DNA from: JBCCGG01 sp039029395
Lineage (GTDB): Bacteria; Pseudomonadota; Alphaproteobacteria; Kiloniellales; JAKSDN01
Direction: 5' to 3'
Length of the DNA: 64,000 nt
NCBI GenBank assembly: GCA_039029395.1
Contig: JBCCGG010000029.1
Span: forward strand, 21,128 to 85,127
The notes below the pieces were generated by a model. It searched no databases. It was not told the DNA's origin and was given only the letters and a program-made list of their open reading frames with translations. The position numbers and the translations under genes were made by a program. This document shows positions 15,534 through 24,799 of the stretch, piece by piece; the stretch's first letter is position 1; each line of letters starts with the position of its first letter.

Positions 15534-16457
15534 ATGGAAACTATCATCGGCGCCAACGGCAGCGGTTCGGCCGACGCGGACGTCATCAAGGACAGCTCGA
15601 CCGAGAGCTTTGCCCGGGACGTGATCGAGGCCTCCATGGGCAAGCCGGTCATCGTCGACTTCTGGGCGCCTTGGTGCGGCCCCTGCAAGCAGCTCGGCCC
15701 GGCGCTCGAGAAGGCGGTCAAGGCGGCGCGCGGCGCGGTTCAGATGGTCAAGGTCAACATCGACGAGAATCAGGAGCTGGCCGCCCAACTGCGCATCCAG
15801 TCGATCCCAACGATCTACGCCTTCTTCCAAGGCCGTCCGGTCGATGGCTTCCAAGGTGCCCTACCGGAAAGCCAGATCCAAAGCTTCGTCGAGCGGATCG
15901 TCCAGCTGGGCGGCGGCGAAGCGGGTCCGAGTCCGGTGGATCAGGCGCTCGAGCAAGCGGAGCAAGCGCTCGAGCAGGGCCAGCTTGGGGCAGCATCGGC
16001 GCTCTTCGGCCAAGTGCTGCAACACGAGCCAGAGAGCATGACGGCCCTGGCCGGTATGATCCGCTGCGCGCTGGCTTCCGGCGATCAGGCGGGCGCCCGG
16101 GAGATGGTCGATTCGCTGACCGACGAGATGCGCGACGCGCCCGAGATGGCTTCGGCGCTGGCCGCCCTCGAGTTAGCCGAGTCGGCCGGCGACGAAGGCG
16201 AGATCCCGGCCCTTAGCCAAAAGGTCGAGGCCAATCCCGGCGACCATCAGGCACGTTTCGACCTGGCCATGGCGCTCTATGCGGCGGACCAGCGGGAGCG
16301 GGCGGCGGACGAGCTTCTGGAGATCGTGCGCCGGGACCGCAATTGGGGTGACGAGGCGGCGCGCAAGCAGTTGCTCAAGTTCTTCGAGGCCTGGGGCCAG
16401 ACGGACGAGCACACCCTGGAGGCCCGGCGCCGGCTTTCGGCGATACTCTTTTCATGA
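15534..16457 (+). CDS. ybbN: Thioredoxin-TPR co-chaperone (YbbN/CnoX-like)
   Basis: The product is 307 aa from ATG 15534 (METIIGANG); an ATG at 15492 would add 14 residues. Residues 20-130 form a thioredoxin domain with the redox motif WAPWCGPCK at 45-52, so unlike E. coli YbbN it keeps both cysteines. The C-terminal 170 residues are TPR-like helices (LEQGQLGAASALFGQVLQ; QARFDLAMALYAADQ). YbbN proteins protect and hand clients to GroEL/DnaK under oxidative stress. Its stop overlaps the start of a LON-domain gene (ATGA), a conserved pairing that suggests a protein-quality module. Confidence 0.9.
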   Translation: METIIGANGSGSADADVIKDSSTESFARDVIEASMGKPVIVDFWAPWCGPCKQLGPALEKAVKAARGAVQMVKVNIDENQELAAQLRIQSIPTIYAFFQGRPVDGFQGALPESQIQSFVERIVQLGGGEAGPSPVDQALEQAEQALEQGQLGAASALFGQVLQHEPESMTALAGMIRCALASGDQAGAREMVDSLTDEMRDAPEMASALAALELAESAGDEGEIPALSQKVEANPGDHQARFDLAMALYAADQRERAADELLEIVRRDRNWGDEAARKQLLKFFEAWGQTDEHTLEARRRLSAILFS

Positions 16458-17110
16458 TTCGAACGCCCTTCGACCCGACCTACGAGCAACTGCCCGAGGT
16501 CCTCCCAATCTTCCCCTTGCAAGGGGCGCTGCTGCTGCCTGGCGGGCAGCTGCCGCTCAACATTTTCGAACCGCGCTACCTCAATATGGTGCAGGACGCA
16601 CTCGCCGGGCCCCGCCTGATCGGCATGATCCAGCCGAGCGCGCCCGACGAGGATCAAGGCAGCGCGGCGGTCTATCGGGTCGGCTGCGCGGGCCGGATCA
16701 CGGCCTTCAGCGAGACCGGGGACGGACGCTACCTGATCACCTTGTCCGGCCTGATTCGCTTTCAGATTGGCGAGGAGCTGCCGCTCCACCAGGGCTACCG
16801 CCGGGTCCAAACCGACTACCGGCGCTTCCGCGCGGACATGGAGGACGACGAGGGCCCGATCGACCGCACGGCGCTGCTCGAGGCCCTGAAGCGCTACTTC
16901 GAGGCCAACGACCTGCAGAGCGACTGGAAGGCGATCGAAAACGCGGACAATGCCCGTTTGGTCACATCCCTCGCCATGGTCTGCCCATTCGAGCCCTCCG
17001 AAAAGCAGGCCATTTTAGAGGCCGAAAGCTTGAGCGAGCGGGCCGAAACCATGATCGCGATCCTGCGCCTCTCAAGGAGCGACCAAGAAGGCCAGGGCGC
17101 GCCACATTGA
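16454..17110 (+). CDS. LON N-terminal (substrate-binding) domain protein
   Basis: The product is 218 aa and contains only the Lon PUA-like substrate domain: VLPIFPLQGALLLPGGQLPL, then FEPRYLNMVQDAL, then LIGMIQPSAP. There is no AAA or protease domain. The second half is helical, matching the four-helix end of this family. Start overlaps ybbN by 4 bp and the next gene follows 14 bp later. It probably acts as a recognition factor working with YbbN or the proteases; the exact role is unknown. Confidence 0.87.
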   Translation: MIRTPFDPTYEQLPEVLPIFPLQGALLLPGGQLPLNIFEPRYLNMVQDALAGPRLIGMIQPSAPDEDQGSAAVYRVGCAGRITAFSETGDGRYLITLSGLIRFQIGEELPLHQGYRRVQTDYRRFRADMEDDEGPIDRTALLEALKRYFEANDLQSDWKAIENADNARLVTSLAMVCPFEPSEKQAILEAESLSERAETMIAILRLSRSDQEGQGAPH

Positions 17111-17124
17111 CGGAGGAGCAATTC

Positions 17125-17313
17125 ATGCCGGAGAGCAAGCCGGGAGTCGATCCCAAGCTCCTGGAGATACTGGTCTGTCCAGTCACCAAGGGACCGCTCG
17201 ACTATGACTCCGAGGCCCAGGAGCTGATCAGCCGCCAGGCGCGCCTCGCCTTCCCGATCCGCGACGGCATCCCGATCATGCTGGCCGACGAAGCCCGACC
17301 CCTCGACGACTAA
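17125..17313 (+). CDS. Trm112-like small protein (UPF0434)
   Basis: This 62-aa protein starts at ATG 17125, preceded by a strong CGGAGGAG site. It reads LLEILVCPVTKGPLDYD, then ISRQARLAFPIRDGIPIML, the standard UPF0434/YcaR pattern. The zinc-type cysteines of eukaryotic Trm112 are reduced to one (LVCPVTK), as in many bacterial members. Relatives serve as small activators of methyltransferases or act in ribosome biology. TAATG overlap with the next gene shows tight coupling. Confidence 0.88.
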   Translation: MPESKPGVDPKLLEILVCPVTKGPLDYDSEAQELISRQARLAFPIRDGIPIMLADEARPLDD

Positions 17314-17690
17314 TGGACATGCCGGATACAGGCGCCGAACACTGGCCAACAGAGGTGCGCTACAGCAAGGCGGGCAAGCGTCTGGAGGTCAGCTTCGACA
17401 ATGGCAAAACCTTCTCCTATCCGGCCGAGCTGCTCAGGGTCGAAAGCCCCTCGGCCGAGGTCCAGGGCCACAATCCGGACCAAAAGCAGATCGTCGCCGG
17501 CCGGCGCCACGTTGGTATCTTGGAGTTGGAGCCGATCGGTAACTACGCCCTAAAAATTCGATTCGACGACCTGCATGACACCGGCATCTACTCCTGGGTC
17601 TATCTCTACAAGCTGGGCGAGGAGCAGGACCAGATCTGGACCGCCTATCTCGAGGCGCTTGCAGTCAAGGGCCTCAGCCGGGATCCTTGA
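17313..17690 (+). CDS. DUF971 (gamma-butyrobetaine hydroxylase N-domain-like) protein
   Basis: This 125-aa protein has the DUF971 signature: ATEVRYSKAGKRLEV-like opening (TEVRYSKAGKRLEVSFD), then YPAELLRVESPSAEVQGH, then ELEPIGNYALKIRFDD and a tryptophan near TGIYSWVYL. It corresponds to the small domain found alone in many bacteria and fused to the front of gamma-butyrobetaine hydroxylases. Links to iron-sulfur biogenesis are suggested for stand-alone members. It is the last gene of the ybbN operon and is convergent with the AsmA gene. Confidence 0.88.
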   Translation: MDMPDTGAEHWPTEVRYSKAGKRLEVSFDNGKTFSYPAELLRVESPSAEVQGHNPDQKQIVAGRRHVGILELEPIGNYALKIRFDDLHDTGIYSWVYLYKLGEEQDQIWTAYLEALAVKGLSRDP

Positions 17691-17699
17691 AGCGCCCCG

Positions 17700-19907
17700 C
17701 TACTGCTGAGCCGTGATCTGCCCGAGATTGGCATCGACCCGCAGCTTCACGACCTTGCCGTTCCAATCGGCTTGGCAGTGGAAGATCGAACCCTCTTTCT
17801 CAATCTTGGTGATCTTGGTGAAACCCAGCGCCGTTAAGTGATTGATCAGGATGTCGGGCGTCACCTGGTCGCCCGCGATCGGAAACAGCACCTCGCTGGG
17901 CATGGGGCCAACCGCGGCCGTGGCGGTGCTGTCGAAGCCGGGCGAGTCGGCGCCGCCCGTCGAATCGTCCACCAGCTCCGTGCCGATCTTCGGGCCAAAG
18001 ACCTTCTGCAAATCGTTGACGCAATCGTGCTGGTGACCTGCACCGAGGCTGGCGAAGGGGATCAGGATCCCGGCCGGTCCGAACAGGAGCACACCGGCCG
18101 CTGCCTCGGCGGCGTCGATCGCGAGGCCAACCGCCGCGGGCTGGAGTGTGGTTTTCTCGCCCACGATGCCCTTTAGCCTCAACGGCGTGGCCAGGGTCAC
18201 CAGCGCCGGGTCCTTGGGACGGGGCCAGAGCAACAGGTCGATGTCGTCGGTCTCCAGCGTGTAGTGGCCGAAGGCCTTCATCCGCATCTTCTCGGTATCG
18301 AGCAGCAGGGCCTGGCTCTTGACCACCCCATCTTTGATCTTCACCTGGCCCAGCGCGCAGGTCACCTTGGCCTCAGTCAGGGTCTTATCCCAGGGCATCA
18401 GAAGCCTCGTCAGATCGACCGCCAACAAGTCGATGTAGCGGCTGGCGATCTCACCGTGTCCGGAGACGAAGCTGGCGGTGCCATTGAGGCTGTCGACCAA
18501 AGCGTGCGCCGAGTCGCCCTTGGCGGTCACGTCCATTCCGAAGTCAACATCGCCGGCGACGACGTCTGTGACGTTCTGTTCTTGTAAAAAGCCGCCAAGG
18601 TCGAAGTTTTGGGTCAGCAGCCGAAACTTGACGACCGGCTTGGCCCCGGACTCGATCGCGCCGCGTCCGGTCAGGGTTGCGTTTTTGTAGTCTAGCTTGA
18701 AGGTGTCGACCTTCAGGTTACCGTCCTTCAAAGTGGCACCAAGCTCGGCGACCTTGAACCAGCTGTCGCGCAGCACGATTCGATCGATCGTGAGCTTGAG
18801 GTCGACGTCGGCCGTCGCAAGGCGATCGAGCGACAGCGAGTCGTCGGAATAGATCTCTTCACCTTGGCCGGTCGCTACCGGCTCTTCCGCATCGACCACG
18901 TCGGTGTCTCTGAACAAAGGTGTCAGGTCGAGCACACCTGAGGTCAAATTGACGTTCATGACCGGTGGGTCTCTCGGATAGGCCCGGATATTGCCCTTCA
19001 GGTCGCTGCGGCCGACGCGTGCGTCGATATCTTGAAGCTCGCTGCCTTCTTCGTGGCCGATCAGCCGGCCGGTCACTTCGAAGGGTCCCACCGAGGGTAT
19101 TCGGTAGCCGGCGAGATTGAACAAATCGGCGACTTCAGGGCCAGAGCTGGTAAAGCTGACGTCGAGCGCGTTCTTACCGTCGCGCGCGCCGATCGTACCG
19201 TCCAGGTCGAGCTTGGCGGCGCCAACCACCAGGGACGCCGTAATCGGCGAATTGCCGCCGAAATAGAGCCCTTGGAGCGCGTTCACGCGAGTGGAGCCAA
19301 AGACCGGTTGATCGTCCACCATGGCATCGAACTGCAAGCGTAGCTTTTCGCCGTTCTTGCGCACGGCCGCCTTGGCGCTGTCGATGTTGATGGTGTGGAC
19401 TTCACCGCTTTCCAGGTCCCTGTAATCCACATCCAAGCGTTCGATTTGAACCCGCCTGATGTATGGAAAATCGCCGCCCAGATAACTCTCCGTGCGCTCG
19501 ACATCGCTTTGGGTAACGTCGAGATCCCAATTGACTTGGCCATCCTTGGCGCGCTCCAGCGCGAGCTTGCCGCCGGTGAACTCCACGTGGGACACGTCGA
19601 CCGCGCCCTTAAGCAACTCGATAAGATTGAACTTCACCGCCACCTGGTCGACCGCCAGCATGTCGTCCTGGGACGCCCAAGGAGGATTGGCGATCGCGAC
19701 CTGCCCGGCAGTGACCGTCGGCGTCCACGACAGCACAAAGCCAAGGCGGCCCCGGATCGTCACCTCGCGGCCGACGATATCCGTCGCCTCGGCGGCGATC
19801 ACGTTCTTATAGTCGTCCAGATTGAAGTTTCGCACGACGAACACACTGGCAACCGCCACCGCGACCACCAGGATGATCAGGACGCTCAGCACAGTCTTTG
19901 GGCGCAT
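17700..19907 (-). CDS. AsmA family envelope protein
   Basis: The product is 735 aa. One N-terminal membrane segment (VLSVLIILVVAVAVASVFVV) anchors a large periplasmic part. The AsmA N-domain is seen in VTIRGRLGFVLSWTPTVTAG and VAIANPPWASQDDMLAVDQV; the AsmA C-domain in the segment near LNGTASFVSGHGEIASRYIDL, a typical closing block. Such proteins form long beta-groove lipid bridges or limit outer-membrane protein assembly. The last 100 residues after the AsmA domain are extra. It stands alone, convergent with the ybbN operon. Confidence 0.85.
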   Translation of the reverse strand: MRPKTVLSVLIILVVAVAVASVFVVRNFNLDDYKNVIAAEATDIVGREVTIRGRLGFVLSWTPTVTAGQVAIANPPWASQDDMLAVDQVAVKFNLIELLKGAVDVSHVEFTGGKLALERAKDGQVNWDLDVTQSDVERTESYLGGDFPYIRRVQIERLDVDYRDLESGEVHTINIDSAKAAVRKNGEKLRLQFDAMVDDQPVFGSTRVNALQGLYFGGNSPITASLVVGAAKLDLDGTIGARDGKNALDVSFTSSGPEVADLFNLAGYRIPSVGPFEVTGRLIGHEEGSELQDIDARVGRSDLKGNIRAYPRDPPVMNVNLTSGVLDLTPLFRDTDVVDAEEPVATGQGEEIYSDDSLSLDRLATADVDLKLTIDRIVLRDSWFKVAELGATLKDGNLKVDTFKLDYKNATLTGRGAIESGAKPVVKFRLLTQNFDLGGFLQEQNVTDVVAGDVDFGMDVTAKGDSAHALVDSLNGTASFVSGHGEIASRYIDLLAVDLTRLLMPWDKTLTEAKVTCALGQVKIKDGVVKSQALLLDTEKMRMKAFGHYTLETDDIDLLLWPRPKDPALVTLATPLRLKGIVGEKTTLQPAAVGLAIDAAEAAAGVLLFGPAGILIPFASLGAGHQHDCVNDLQKVFGPKIGTELVDDSTGGADSPGFDSTATAAVGPMPSEVLFPIAGDQVTPDILINHLTALGFTKITKIEKEGSIFHCQADWNGKVVKLRVDANLGQITAQQ

Positions 19908-20093
19908 CCGCTGCTCCGCGATCTAATAGCCCTACGTCGATCATAGATCGACTTTGCCGCCGGCTCCAGTATGAGACGCGGCGGACGCCGCTTCCAGACG
20001 CTTGAAAAGTCGTGAATCCGGTAGAAACTCAAACGATTTAGGGCAAACTGGGCGGTCATTAGAGGGCTAAAATGGTAAGGAGTTGATCTGCCC

Positions 20094-21344
20094 GTGTCGC
20101 CCGATTCAACGCAGCTCTTGCCCGCCGCAAGCTGGGCCCGGCTCGGCGCCGAGCCGGCCATCGACCTGAAGGCCTTGCGCGCCTACCGCCTGGAGCAAGT
20201 CCGGCGCCAGCTGCGCGCCTTGGATTACGGGGGGATCCTGCTCTACGACCCGGTCAACATCCGATACGCCCTGGATACCCGCAATATGTCCGTCTGGACC
20301 ATGCACAACGCGGTGCGCTACGCCTTCGTTGCGACCGAGGGGCCGGTCGTGATGTTCGATTTCCACGGCTGCGACCACCTTTCGGAAGGCCGCGACTTGA
20401 TCACCGAGGTGCGCGGCGCCAAAGCCTGGTTTTACTTCGGCGCGGGCGCCCGGGTTGAAGAGATTGCCAAGGCTTGGGCCGACGAGCTGGCCGAGCTGAT
20501 GGCGGCCCACGGCGGCGGCAACCGGCGTTTGGCGGTCGACAAGTGCGATCCGGAAGGCATCCACTACCTCCAGGCCCAGGGCCTGGAGATCAAGAACGGC
20601 CAATCGGTCATGGAACAGGCGCGACTGGTCAAATCGCCTGAAGAGCTGACCTGCCTCAAGCGCTCGGTCGAGGTCTGCCACGCGGCCATGAGCCATATGC
20701 GCGCGGCGCTGGAGCCCGGCGTCACCGAGAACGAGATCTGGGCGATCCTCAACCACGTCAACGCCGCCAACGATGGCGAGTGGATCGAGACTCGCCTGCT
20801 GACTTCGGGACCGCGCACCAATCCCTGGTTCCGCGAATCAAGCAACCGGGAGATCGAGAGCGGCGACCTGCTGTCGTTCGACACCGATATGGTCGGGCCC
20901 TTCGGCTACTGCGCGGACATCTCGCGCACCTACTACTGCGGGCCCGGCAAGCCGCCCGGCGAGCTGCGCAGCCTCTACCGACTGGCCTGGGAGCAGATCC
21001 ACTATAACATCGACCTATTGAAACCGGGCCTAAGCTATCGGGAGCTGACCGAGACCGCCTTTCGGCTGCCCGACAGTTGCAAAGCCAACCGCTACTCGGT
21101 GGTCGCCCACGGCGTTGGCATGTGTGATGAGTACCCCTCCTGCTACTACCCGGAAGACTACGCTCAGACCGGCTACGATGGCCAGTTCCTGCCCGGGCAC
21201 ACGCTGTGCATCGAGAGCTACATCGGCGAGGCGGGCGGCAGCCAGGGCGTTAAGCTGGAGCAGATGTTGCTGGTGACCGAGACCGGCGTCGAGTTGCTCT
21301 CGGACTTTCCCTTCGAGGACGAACTGCTCGATCGCCACATCTAG
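20094..21344 (+). CDS. M24-family metalloenzyme resembling DMSP lyase DddP
   Basis: The product is 416 aa from a GTG at 20094 with TAAGGAG upstream. It has the creatinase/aminopeptidase-P layout: an N-domain to about 170, then the pita-bread metal domain. Candidate metal ligands are D263, D265, D275, H339, E374 and E389, and there is an Asp at 345, six residues after the His (AHGVGMCDEYP). This spacing equals, as I recall, the ligand set and catalytic Asp of the iron DMSP lyase DddP, which splits dimethylsulfoniopropionate to DMS and acrylate. The context differs: it is 37 bp upstream of tryptophan dioxygenase and likely co-transcribed. It could instead be a creatinase-like hydrolase acting in that pathway. 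Confidence 0.75.
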   Translation: MSPDSTQLLPAASWARLGAEPAIDLKALRAYRLEQVRRQLRALDYGGILLYDPVNIRYALDTRNMSVWTMHNAVRYAFVATEGPVVMFDFHGCDHLSEGRDLITEVRGAKAWFYFGAGARVEEIAKAWADELAELMAAHGGGNRRLAVDKCDPEGIHYLQAQGLEIKNGQSVMEQARLVKSPEELTCLKRSVEVCHAAMSHMRAALEPGVTENEIWAILNHVNAANDGEWIETRLLTSGPRTNPWFRESSNREIESGDLLSFDTDMVGPFGYCADISRTYYCGPGKPPGELRSLYRLAWEQIHYNIDLLKPGLSYRELTETAFRLPDSCKANRYSVVAHGVGMCDEYPSCYYPEDYAQTGYDGQFLPGHTLCIESYIGEAGGSQGVKLEQMLLVTETGVELLSDFPFEDELLDRHI

Positions 21345-21381
21345 CGCATGGCGCGCGCCGTGCTATGGTGCGGCTAGCGCC

Positions 21382-22482
21382 ATGGCCAAGACCCCCGCAC
21401 CGCTCACCTACGGCAAGTATCTCAAGCTCTCGCGCTTGCTCGGTAGTCAAGAGCGCAAGAGCGAGGCGGCTGGGCAGCCGGCGCACGACGAGATGCTGTT
21501 CATCATCGTCCACCAGGCCTATGAGCTTTGGTTCAAGCAGATCCTGTTCGAGCTCGACCAGGTGCAGGCCCAATTCGCGCACCCCAAACTGGACGACGCC
21601 GGGCTCGATCGGGCGGTGCATCTGCTCGGCCGGGTGGTCGAGATCGAGAAGCTGCTGATCCGCCAGCTCGACATTCTGGAGACCATGACGCCGCTCGACT
21701 TTCTCGAGTTCCGCGACCTCCTGGTGCCGGCCTCGGGCTTCCAGAGCCTGCAGTTTCGCCTGATCGAGAACCGCCTGGGACTGCGCCGTCAGGACCGTCT
21801 CTTGCCGGGCCAGCAGCCTTACGATGCCCGCCTGCCGGCCGCCGATCGGGCGGCGATCGCCGCGGCCGAGGCGACACCTTCATTGAGCGACCAGGTCGAG
21901 GCCTGGCTTAAGCGCATGCCTTTCATCGAGCTCAGGAGCTATCGCTTCGGCGAGGTCTATCGCGACGCCGTCGAGCGCATGCTTGAGAACGAGGCCGAGC
22001 TGGTGCGCGCCAACAAAGCGATCAAGGCGGAGGAGCGGGACGCGGAGCTTGGCCAGCTGGCGGCCGCCCGCGCGCGCTTCGAGTCGATTTTCGACCCCAA
22101 GCGCCACCAGGCCTTGCGCGAGGCCGGCGAGTGGCGGCTGTCCTGGCAGGCGCTGCAGGCCGCGCTCTTCATCAACCTCTACCGCCACGAGCCGATTCTG
22201 CAGATGCCCTTCCGGCTGCTCAACGCGCTTATGGACCTAGACGAGCAGCTGGCGACCTGGCGCTACCGTCATGTCCTCATGGTCCAACGCATGATCGGCC
22301 GTAAAGTCGGCACCGGGGGGTCCTCGGGCCACGACTACTTGGGCCGCGCGGCCGAACAGCACCGGATCTTCGGCGATCTCTTCGCGCTTTCGACGTACTT
22401 CATCCCGCGCTCCCAGCTGCCCGGCCTGCCGCCCGAGGTGCGCGCGGCCATGAGCCGGGGGCCGGCGCGCGCCCGCTCATGA
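21382..22482 (+). CDS. kynA: Tryptophan 2,3-dioxygenase
   Basis: This 366-aa heme enzyme opens the indole ring of tryptophan to N-formylkynurenine. The hallmark LFIIVHQAYELWFKQILFEL lies near residues 35-55, FLEFRDLLVPASGFQSLQFR near 105-125, and the C-terminal substrate loop is GTGGSSGHDYL. The length is above the 280 aa of the shortest members but normal for the longer bacterial group. ATGA overlap with the next gene couples it to a kynureninase-like enzyme. No kynurenine formamidase gene is seen nearby. Confidence 0.95.
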   Translation: MAKTPAPLTYGKYLKLSRLLGSQERKSEAAGQPAHDEMLFIIVHQAYELWFKQILFELDQVQAQFAHPKLDDAGLDRAVHLLGRVVEIEKLLIRQLDILETMTPLDFLEFRDLLVPASGFQSLQFRLIENRLGLRRQDRLLPGQQPYDARLPAADRAAIAAAEATPSLSDQVEAWLKRMPFIELRSYRFGEVYRDAVERMLENEAELVRANKAIKAEERDAELGQLAAARARFESIFDPKRHQALREAGEWRLSWQALQAALFINLYRHEPILQMPFRLLNALMDLDEQLATWRYRHVLMVQRMIGRKVGTGGSSGHDYLGRAAEQHRIFGDLFALSTYFIPRSQLPGLPPEVRAAMSRGPARARS

Positions 22483-23651
22483 CCGGCCTCAAGGCGGGTT
22501 TCCGGCGGTTTCTCGAAGCCGATCCAGAGCGCTTGCACTTCGCGGCTCACAGCCATCACCCTTGGCCCGACGCGACCTATGATGCCCAGATCGCCTGCTG
22601 GCAGGATGCGGCCGACCTGGCCGACCTGAAATGGACCAAGGTGTTCGGCGAGGTGGTACCCGCCGTGCAAAGCCAGATCGCAGCACTGCTTGAGTTGTCG
22701 GAACCGGCGAGCCTGGCCTTCGGGCCCAACACCCATGGATTCGTGGTGCGACTCTTGTCCTGCCTGCCCCACGACCGACCGCTCCGGGTGCTGAGCACGG
22801 GCAGCGAGTTCCACAGCCTGACCCGGCAAATGCGACGCCTGGAGGAGGACGGCCTGGCCCGGGTGACCTGGATCGAAAGCGAGCCCTTCGCGGACTTCGC
22901 CGGGCGCTTTGCGGAAGCCGCTCTGCTCTGCGACTTCGACCTGGTCTATTTCAGTCACGTGTTCTACGACTCCGGCCACGCGATCGCCGACCTGGAGGGC
23001 CTGATCGAGCGAATTTGGCGCCCCGGTCGGTTCGTGGTGGTGGACGGCTATCACGGCTTCACCGCCGTGCCGAGCAATCTCGCGGCGCTCGAGAACCGTG
23101 TCTTCTATCTGGCCGGCGGCTACAAATACGCCATGGCGGGCGAGGGCGCCTGCTTTCTCCACGTGCCGGCAAATCTTGACCTGCGGCCACGGGACAGCGG
23201 CTGGTTGGCCGAGTTTCAGGCGCTCGAGGCCGATAGCAACGAGGCGGTCTCCTATGGCCCCGGTGGTGCGCGTTTCTTGGGCGCGACCTTCGATCCAGTC
23301 GGCCTCTACCGCCTGCGCGCGGCCCTTGGGTGGCTCGAGGACTGCGGCCTGACGGTCGAGGCACGCCTGAATCATTGCCAGAAGCTCCAGGAAGAGTTCA
23401 TAGACGGGCTCGCGGCCCTAAACCTGGAATGCCTGCGCCCGGAACAGCTGGTGGTGCCGCTCGAAGACGTCAGCCGCGGTCATTTCCTGACCTTCCGCAC
23501 GTCTGCGGCGCGTGCCCTGCAGGCGCGCCTGCAGGGCCATAAGGTGATCACTGACGCACGGGGCGACCGCCTACGCTTCGGCTTCGGGATCTATCAAGAC
23601 CAGGACGACGTGGCGCGGCTGTGCCGTGCGCTGGCCGAGATCCTAGACTGA
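22479..23651 (+). CDS. Kynureninase-like class V PLP enzyme
   Basis: The product is 390 aa and belongs to fold-type I, class V. The cofactor lysine is K216 in LAGGYKYAMAGEGACF, and the pyridine-binding Asp is D189 in VVVDGYHGF. The N-terminal AAHSHHPWPDA loop is characteristic of the kynureninase-like group. Kynureninase cuts kynurenine to anthranilate and alanine. The assignment rests on the family and on the 4-bp overlap with tryptophan dioxygenase; the active-site segment differs somewhat from classical KynU, so a 3-hydroxykynurenine or other preference is possible. Confidence 0.75.
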   Translation: MTGLKAGFRRFLEADPERLHFAAHSHHPWPDATYDAQIACWQDAADLADLKWTKVFGEVVPAVQSQIAALLELSEPASLAFGPNTHGFVVRLLSCLPHDRPLRVLSTGSEFHSLTRQMRRLEEDGLARVTWIESEPFADFAGRFAEAALLCDFDLVYFSHVFYDSGHAIADLEGLIERIWRPGRFVVVDGYHGFTAVPSNLAALENRVFYLAGGYKYAMAGEGACFLHVPANLDLRPRDSGWLAEFQALEADSNEAVSYGPGGARFLGATFDPVGLYRLRAALGWLEDCGLTVEARLNHCQKLQEEFIDGLAALNLECLRPEQLVVPLEDVSRGHFLTFRTSAARALQARLQGHKVITDARGDRLRFGFGIYQDQDDVARLCRALAEILD

Positions 23652-23654
23652 GCT

Positions 23655-24788
23655 TTACCAGCCGTTGACCCGGCCCCAGGTGTCAATCACCTCGTCCGAG
23701 CCGTCGACCACCTGGTAGGCGCCGTGGGCGGCGGCGGTCATGCAGGCGTGGTTGGGCAGCACGCGCACTCGGCTGCCGACCGGTAGGTTCTCGTAGGGCG
23801 GCGGGCCGTCGGGGGCCGCCACCATGCCGTGCTCCTGGTAAGCGGTCGCAACGTAGAGACCACCCATGAGGTGGGTCGAGTCGGGCGCGCAGACCAAGCC
23901 GTAGCCGACCTTATCAAGAAAGTGGTTGGCGCCGATGTCCTTGGAAAGCGCGAGTGCACCGGCATCGATCAGGACGCGGCCCGAAGACGGTTGATGGCCG
24001 ATCACCGTGGCCAGCACGCTCAGCGCGATCTCGTCCAGCCGGCACACCCCCAGGCCCATCATCATGAGGTCGAAGAACACATAAACGCCCGGGCGCATCT
24101 CGGTCACCCCCTCGAGGGAATCGGCGCAAATCGCGGTCGGCGTCGAGCCAGCGCTGACCACCGGACAGGGGAGGCCGGCGTCCCGCAGAAGCGCCGCGGC
24201 GCTGGTGACCGCGACCCGCTCCTGCTCGGCGACCAGCTCGATGGCCTGGATCGAGCGGCACTTGTAGGAGTGGCCGGCGTGGGTCAGCACGCCTTCGAGC
24301 GACAGTCCGGGCGCCTGGTCGATCAGGCGGCCGATCTCGAGCAGCGTCTCGCCCCCCGGCTGCACGCCGCCGCGCCCCTCGCCGCTGTCGATCTCGATCA
24401 GCAGGGGCAGGGTGAGCCCGCGCGCCTGGGCGCCGTCGGACAAGGGCACGATCATCTCCGGACAGTCGGTCAGTAGAGTCATGCGCACGCCCTGCGCCAC
24501 CAGGGCCGCAACCTGGTCCAGCTTGCCCGGTACCAGGCCGACCCCATAAGTGATGTCGGTGACCCCCTTCTCGGCGAAATAGCGGGCCTCGGCCAGGGTC
24601 GAGACGGTGATCCCGCCGAATTGGCCGGAGGTCGCCAGCCGAGCCACGTCAATCGACTTCGACGTCTTGAGGTGTGGTCGCAGACGCACGCCGTGGTTAC
24701 TCATGCGCGCCGCCATGGCCTGGCAGTTTCGTGTCAATACACCCCGGTCGAGGATCAGGCTGGGGGTCGGCAGATCGGCCAAGCGCAT
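23655..24788 (-). CDS. D-threonine aldolase/D-serine dehydratase-like PLP enzyme
   Basis: This 377-aa protein has the alanine-racemase N-terminal barrel (fold III): LADLPTPSLILDRGVL, then the cofactor lysine K41 in LRPHLKTSKS. The C-terminal D-serine-dehydratase-like domain has the His-x-Cys pair in PNHACMTAAAHGAYQVVDG, a likely divalent-metal site. Members split D-threonine and other D-3-hydroxy amino acids to glycine plus aldehyde, or dehydrate D-serine. It is convergent with the kynureninase-like gene (3-bp gap), so it is not part of that operon. Confidence 0.85.
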   Translation of the reverse strand: MRLADLPTPSLILDRGVLTRNCQAMAARMSNHGVRLRPHLKTSKSIDVARLATSGQFGGITVSTLAEARYFAEKGVTDITYGVGLVPGKLDQVAALVAQGVRMTLLTDCPEMIVPLSDGAQARGLTLPLLIEIDSGEGRGGVQPGGETLLEIGRLIDQAPGLSLEGVLTHAGHSYKCRSIQAIELVAEQERVAVTSAAALLRDAGLPCPVVSAGSTPTAICADSLEGVTEMRPGVYVFFDLMMMGLGVCRLDEIALSVLATVIGHQPSSGRVLIDAGALALSKDIGANHFLDKVGYGLVCAPDSTHLMGGLYVATAYQEHGMVAAPDGPPPYENLPVGSRVRVLPNHACMTAAAHGAYQVVDGSDEVIDTWGRVNGW

Positions 24789-24799
24789 CGTATAATTCG

